Notes under the pieces: model-generated
The model's database searches: none
Told to the model about the DNA's origin: nothing
What the model saw: only the letters and a program-made list of their open reading frames with translations
Part shown: one piece after another, positions 14,234 through 17,006 of the stretch
How the letters are laid out: each line of letters begins with the position of its first letter
Numbering within the stretch: position 1 is the stretch's first letter
Position numbers and translations under genes: made by a program
Assembly: GCA_037131065.1 (NCBI GenBank)
Contig: JBAXRT010000058.1
Coordinates: forward strand, 1-17,006
Length of the DNA stretch: 17,006 nucleotides
Source of the DNA: JBAXRT01 sp037131065
Lineage (GTDB): Bacteria; Bacteroidota; Bacteroidia; Bacteroidales; FEN-979
Direction: 5' to 3'

Positions 14234-15250
14234 ATGTCTGTCTTTACGATCCTTACACCGGCATACAATCATGAGAAATATCTCGGGGAATGTATCCTTT
14301 CCGTGGTGAGGCAATCATTTCCCGACTGGGAAATGATCATTATCGACGACGGGAGTACAGACAGAACGGCGGAGATTGCTGCATCGTGGAGCCAACGGGA
14401 GAGCCGGATCAGGTTGATCCGCCAGGAAAACCAGGGTATTTTCTGTCTGGCGGAGACCTACAATAAAGGACTTCAGAAAGCAGGAGGCAGGTATATTTCC
14501 ATCCTGGAGGGAGATGATCTCTGGGAGCCTGACAAGCTACAGCGGCAGTTTGATATTCTTGAGAAAAGACCCGAAGTGGTTGTTGCATGGGGGCGAGCCG
14601 CAAAGGTTCAGGCGGAGACTGGAGAACGACAGGGGATCATCCCTGCTGAGGGATCGGTAATTCCTTACAGATGGAAGAATATTCCGACAGGCGTCGTGCT
14701 TGAATCTCTCTATATTGAGAACATGATTCCTGCAGTAACCATCACCATGCGAAGGTCTGTGCTGGAGGAGGCCGGCGGGTTTATCCAGCCTCCCGAATTT
14801 CCCACGACCGACCTCCCGACCCTCATGGAACTTGCACTGAAGGGATCCTTCTGTTTTGATGAAAAAGTGATCGCAGCCTGGCGGGTCTACAGCCGTCAGA
14901 CTACGAAACTCTACCCTGTTGAGATGCTGACGCAGCGCTGGAGATACTGTTTAAACCATTACGGGAAGCTTGATCCGCTGAAAAAAAAACAGATAAAGAT
15001 AGATGACAGGCAGATCAACAGTTACTTTAAGAAAAGGATGATGGTCGCCTATGCCATTTCGGGCCGGTATAAACTGATCAGGAAGGAGTTCGGGCAGGCA
15101 CGCCGGGACTATCTGGAGGCCATTTTTTATCCCTCTTTTTCAAACCCGGTCTGGCGTCTCAGGGCAATAACAGGCCTGATTTTTAGTTTGTTTCAAAAAG
15201 ATGTGGAAGGTTTATCACAACGGATGGGAAAAGTAACCTACAAAAGCTGA
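14234..15250 (+). CDS. glycosyltransferase, GT2 family (GT-A fold)
   Basis: An inverting glycosyltransferase of 338 residues. It opens with TPAYNHEKYLGECILSVVRQ, has the nucleotide-binding IIDDGSTD (36-43), and the DxD-type metal motif in LEGDDLWEPDKL (E92-G-D-D95). The catalytic domain covers about 1-215; the rest is a basic helical tail with aromatic residues that may hold the enzyme at the membrane. It is the second of two transferases, so the repeat unit made here may be short unless further transferases lie elsewhere. It ends in a TGATG overlap with the flippase gene, and SD is weak. The specific linkage cannot be inferred. Confidence 0.92.
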   Translation: MSVFTILTPAYNHEKYLGECILSVVRQSFPDWEMIIIDDGSTDRTAEIAASWSQRESRIRLIRQENQGIFCLAETYNKGLQKAGGRYISILEGDDLWEPDKLQRQFDILEKRPEVVVAWGRAAKVQAETGERQGIIPAEGSVIPYRWKNIPTGVVLESLYIENMIPAVTITMRRSVLEEAGGFIQPPEFPTTDLPTLMELALKGSFCFDEKVIAAWRVYSRQTTKLYPVEMLTQRWRYCLNHYGKLDPLKKKQIKIDDRQINSYFKKRMMVAYAISGRYKLIRKEFGQARRDYLEAIFYPSFSNPVWRLRAITGLIFSLFQKDVEGLSQRMGKVTYKS

Positions 15251-16701
15251 TGATCTCCAGGCAATTTTTCAAATCCTCCATGATCTACTCCCTGGTCGGG
15301 GCGCTTCCCTATACGACCGGGGTCATCCTGATTCCCTTCTTTGCCAGCCAGCTTACACCGGCGCAGTTCGGCGTCAACGCACTTTACCTTACCTTCATGT
15401 ATTTTGTCCAGGTGATCGCCACTTTCGGCATGGATACATATCTGGGCATCAACTATTTTGAATTCAAGGACGACCGTCAGAAGCTGAGAGAGTTTGTGGG
15501 AACGATCCTGATGACCCTCACGGTGATCGGGACCACGGTGGCAGCGTTGCTCCTGGTTGCCGGTTCGGGGATCTTCAGGCTCGTCTTCGGCGACGATGCC
15601 CTGCTGCAGTTTTACCCCTTCGGTCTTATCACCGTCTTTACTGCTGTTTTCAACGGATACTTCAAATCCTACTCGAGCCTGCTCATCAACCAGCAGCGGC
15701 CTGTCAGGTTTTTCTGGCTCAACATCTCAAACTTTGTTCTCACCCTGGGCGCCTCCATCACAATCCTCTATTCCTTTCCTTTTACACTTTATGGTCCCAT
15801 AGTCGGCCGGCTTATCCCGGCACTCATCTCATGCGGGATCTCTGTCTTTCTTATCCTCGCCGAATTCGGATTCAGGCATAACAGGAAATTCCTCCGCGGA
15901 ATGGTCTCCTTCTGTGCTCCCCTCGTTGTTTATGCCCTCATGGTTTGGGTCGTGAATTATATCGACCGGTATCTTATAAAATATTTCCTGGTTGATCCGG
16001 CGTTTGTCGGGATCTTCGACTTTGCAGTAAAGATAACCCTCGGCATCGATCTTGTGCAGGTGGGGCTGGCCAATACCATCCACCCCAAGGTATACAACAT
16101 CTGGAAGGATCAGAAGATCAGGGAGAGTACCACCGAGGTGAACCGCTATTACAACGCGCTCACTGCAATCACACTTATCATCATCCCGATCGTGGTGATC
16201 GCTGTGCCCCTCCTGGTTCCCTTTTTTATCAAAAAAACCATCTACTACCAGTCTTTTGCATTTCTTTCGATCCTTTGTCTCGGCTTTGCGACACGACCCT
16301 CATTCTACCTCTTCCTTGCCCCGCTTTTTTACTTTAAACATACAAAGGTCCTTCCGAAGGTCTTTTTCTTTTCAGCCTTGTTCCAGGTGGCAGTAAGCAG
16401 CCTGCTGATTTACAGGTTCGGCCTGATGGGTGCTGTCTGGGCCAACTTCCTGGTGAAACCGGTCCAGGCATTTTTTCTTTGGATAGAGAGCAGGAAGATC
16501 TTTACTTTCCGGCTTAACCCCTGGAAGATATTTTACCTCCCCCTGATTTTTATAGCCGTTGGGATCGGTTCAGAGATCTTTGCTACTGATCAAAACAGGA
16601 TCTGGCTTGCAGCAGGACAACTGTTACTCGCCTTGGGACTTGTATGGTTTACCTACCGGAATGAACTTCTGACCCTCTTACCCTGGCGTAACACAAGGTG
16701 A
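15250..16701 (+). CDS. Wzx-like polysaccharide flippase (PST/MVF family membrane protein)
   Basis: A 483-residue integral membrane protein with roughly 12-14 hydrophobic segments along its full length, as in Wzx-type oligosaccharide-lipid flippases. The N-terminal SSMIYSLVGALPYTTGVILI with FFASQLTPAQFGVNAL is the typical start of the Polysacc_synt family, and VVNYIDRYLIKYFLVD in the middle is another commonly conserved segment. It would move the undecaprenyl-linked repeat unit across the inner membrane. No Wzy polymerase or O-antigen ligase is seen in the window. The gene overlaps the GT2 stop by one base, and its 3' end overlaps the convergent YihY-family gene by 49 bp, so no terminator separates them. 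Confidence 0.9.
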   Translation: MISRQFFKSSMIYSLVGALPYTTGVILIPFFASQLTPAQFGVNALYLTFMYFVQVIATFGMDTYLGINYFEFKDDRQKLREFVGTILMTLTVIGTTVAALLLVAGSGIFRLVFGDDALLQFYPFGLITVFTAVFNGYFKSYSSLLINQQRPVRFFWLNISNFVLTLGASITILYSFPFTLYGPIVGRLIPALISCGISVFLILAEFGFRHNRKFLRGMVSFCAPLVVYALMVWVVNYIDRYLIKYFLVDPAFVGIFDFAVKITLGIDLVQVGLANTIHPKVYNIWKDQKIRESTTEVNRYYNALTAITLIIIPIVVIAVPLLVPFFIKKTIYYQSFAFLSILCLGFATRPSFYLFLAPLFYFKHTKVLPKVFFFSALFQVAVSSLLIYRFGLMGAVWANFLVKPVQAFFLWIESRKIFTFRLNPWKIFYLPLIFIAVGIGSEIFATDQNRIWLAAGQLLLALGLVWFTYRNELLTLLPWRNTR

Positions 16702-17006
16702 TCACCTCCTTTCAACCTGGCGTTTCGGATACTGGCATTGAGTTCGAATCCGATGATCACGCTGAGTGCGTTCAGGTAGATCCATACCAATACGATCATC
16801 AGGGTTCCTAGTGATCCGTAGAGGACATTGTACCTTGAAAAATTATCAACGTAATAGTTGAACCCGAGGGTCGAGAATACGACCAGGAGGGTTGCCAGCA
16901 TCGAACCGGCAGAGATGAAGCGAAATCTGGCATGCCTGGCAGGTGCAAAATAGTAGATGGATGAGATGGCCAGCAGAAGCACGCCGAGGATGATGAGCCA
17001 CCGCAG
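16653..17006 (-). CDS. YihY/BrkB-family inner-membrane protein, partial (5' end outside window)
   Basis: The last ~117 residues of a membrane protein whose frame stays open to the window edge. Two to three hydrophobic spans are visible, together with the family's C-terminal signature YGSLGTLMIVLVWIYLNA followed by IIGFELNASI. YihY/BrkB proteins are widespread six-span inner-membrane proteins (Virul_fac_BrkB family, once misannotated as ribonuclease BN); their function is not settled. The stop is TAG at 16653-16655, with a basic tail before it, lying inside the flippase gene on the other strand. Confidence 0.85.
   Translation of the reverse strand: MRWLIILGVLLLAISSIYYFAPARHARFRFISAGSMLATLLVVFSTLGFNYYVDNFSRYNVLYGSLGTLMIVLVWIYLNALSVIIGFELNASIRNARLKGGDHLVLRQGKRVRSSFR

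Noticed and set aside
10535..16701. New defence or mobile system
   Set aside because: All six genes fit known surface-polysaccharide families and form a consistent pathway; no nuclease, integrase, toxin-antitoxin or reverse-transcriptase features are seen.

Overview
The window looks like a chromosomal segment of a free-living or environmental member of the Bacteroidota (Bacteroidales-like). The grounds are: a secreted protein with a C-terminal type IX secretion (T9SS) sorting domain, several exact TAnnTTTG -7 promoter elements in the intergenic gaps, mostly weak Shine-Dalgarno sites, a short mraZ-rsmH-ftsL-like head of the division cluster, and a tmRNA tag that starts with Gly instead of Ala. 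Base composition is moderate and fairly even, and I see no phage, IS element, CRISPR array or integrase.

Layout. (1) 1-1820, minus strand: start of the dcw (division and cell wall) cluster, mraZ, rsmH and an ftsL-like gene with overlapping ends, preceded by three 10-bp-spaced boxes that match the MraZ operator design. (2) 1880-4270: a large FG-GAP/VCBS-repeat secreted protein surrounded and interrupted by six tiny tandem arrays of 7- or 8-bp units. One array supplies part of the signal-peptide coding sequence and another sits inside the T9SS domain. (3) 4283-5465, plus strand: a receiver plus sigma-54 AAA+ response regulator without a DNA-binding domain. (4) 5475-6885, minus strand: a zinc-ribbon methyltransferase downstream of the tmRNA gene ssrA, with the tmRNA terminator almost touching the methyltransferase start. 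(5) 6894-10420, minus strand: gpsA carrying an in-frame palindromic insert, preceded by a TPR-PAS-HisKA_2 sensor kinase. (6) 10464-16701, plus strand: one tight surface-polysaccharide operon consisting of a LegB-like 4,6-dehydratase, a sugar-phosphate nucleotidyltransferase, a second SDR enzyme, two glycosyltransferases and a Wzx-type flippase, mostly with overlapping stop/start codons. (7) 16653-17006: the 3' end of a convergent YihY/BrkB-family membrane protein that runs off the window.

How the genes fit together. The polysaccharide operon can be read as a pathway: sugar-1-phosphate is activated to an NDP-sugar, dehydrated to a 4-keto-6-deoxy sugar, reduced or epimerised, transferred onto a lipid carrier and flipped across the inner membrane. 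The exact sugar cannot be read from the sequence. The housekeeping parts (mraZ/rsmH, ssrA, gpsA) are ordinary in kind.

I found no convincing new multi-gene defence or mobile system. The least explained signals are the cluster of heptamer/octamer micro-arrays around the secreted protein and the palindrome inserted in frame in gpsA.
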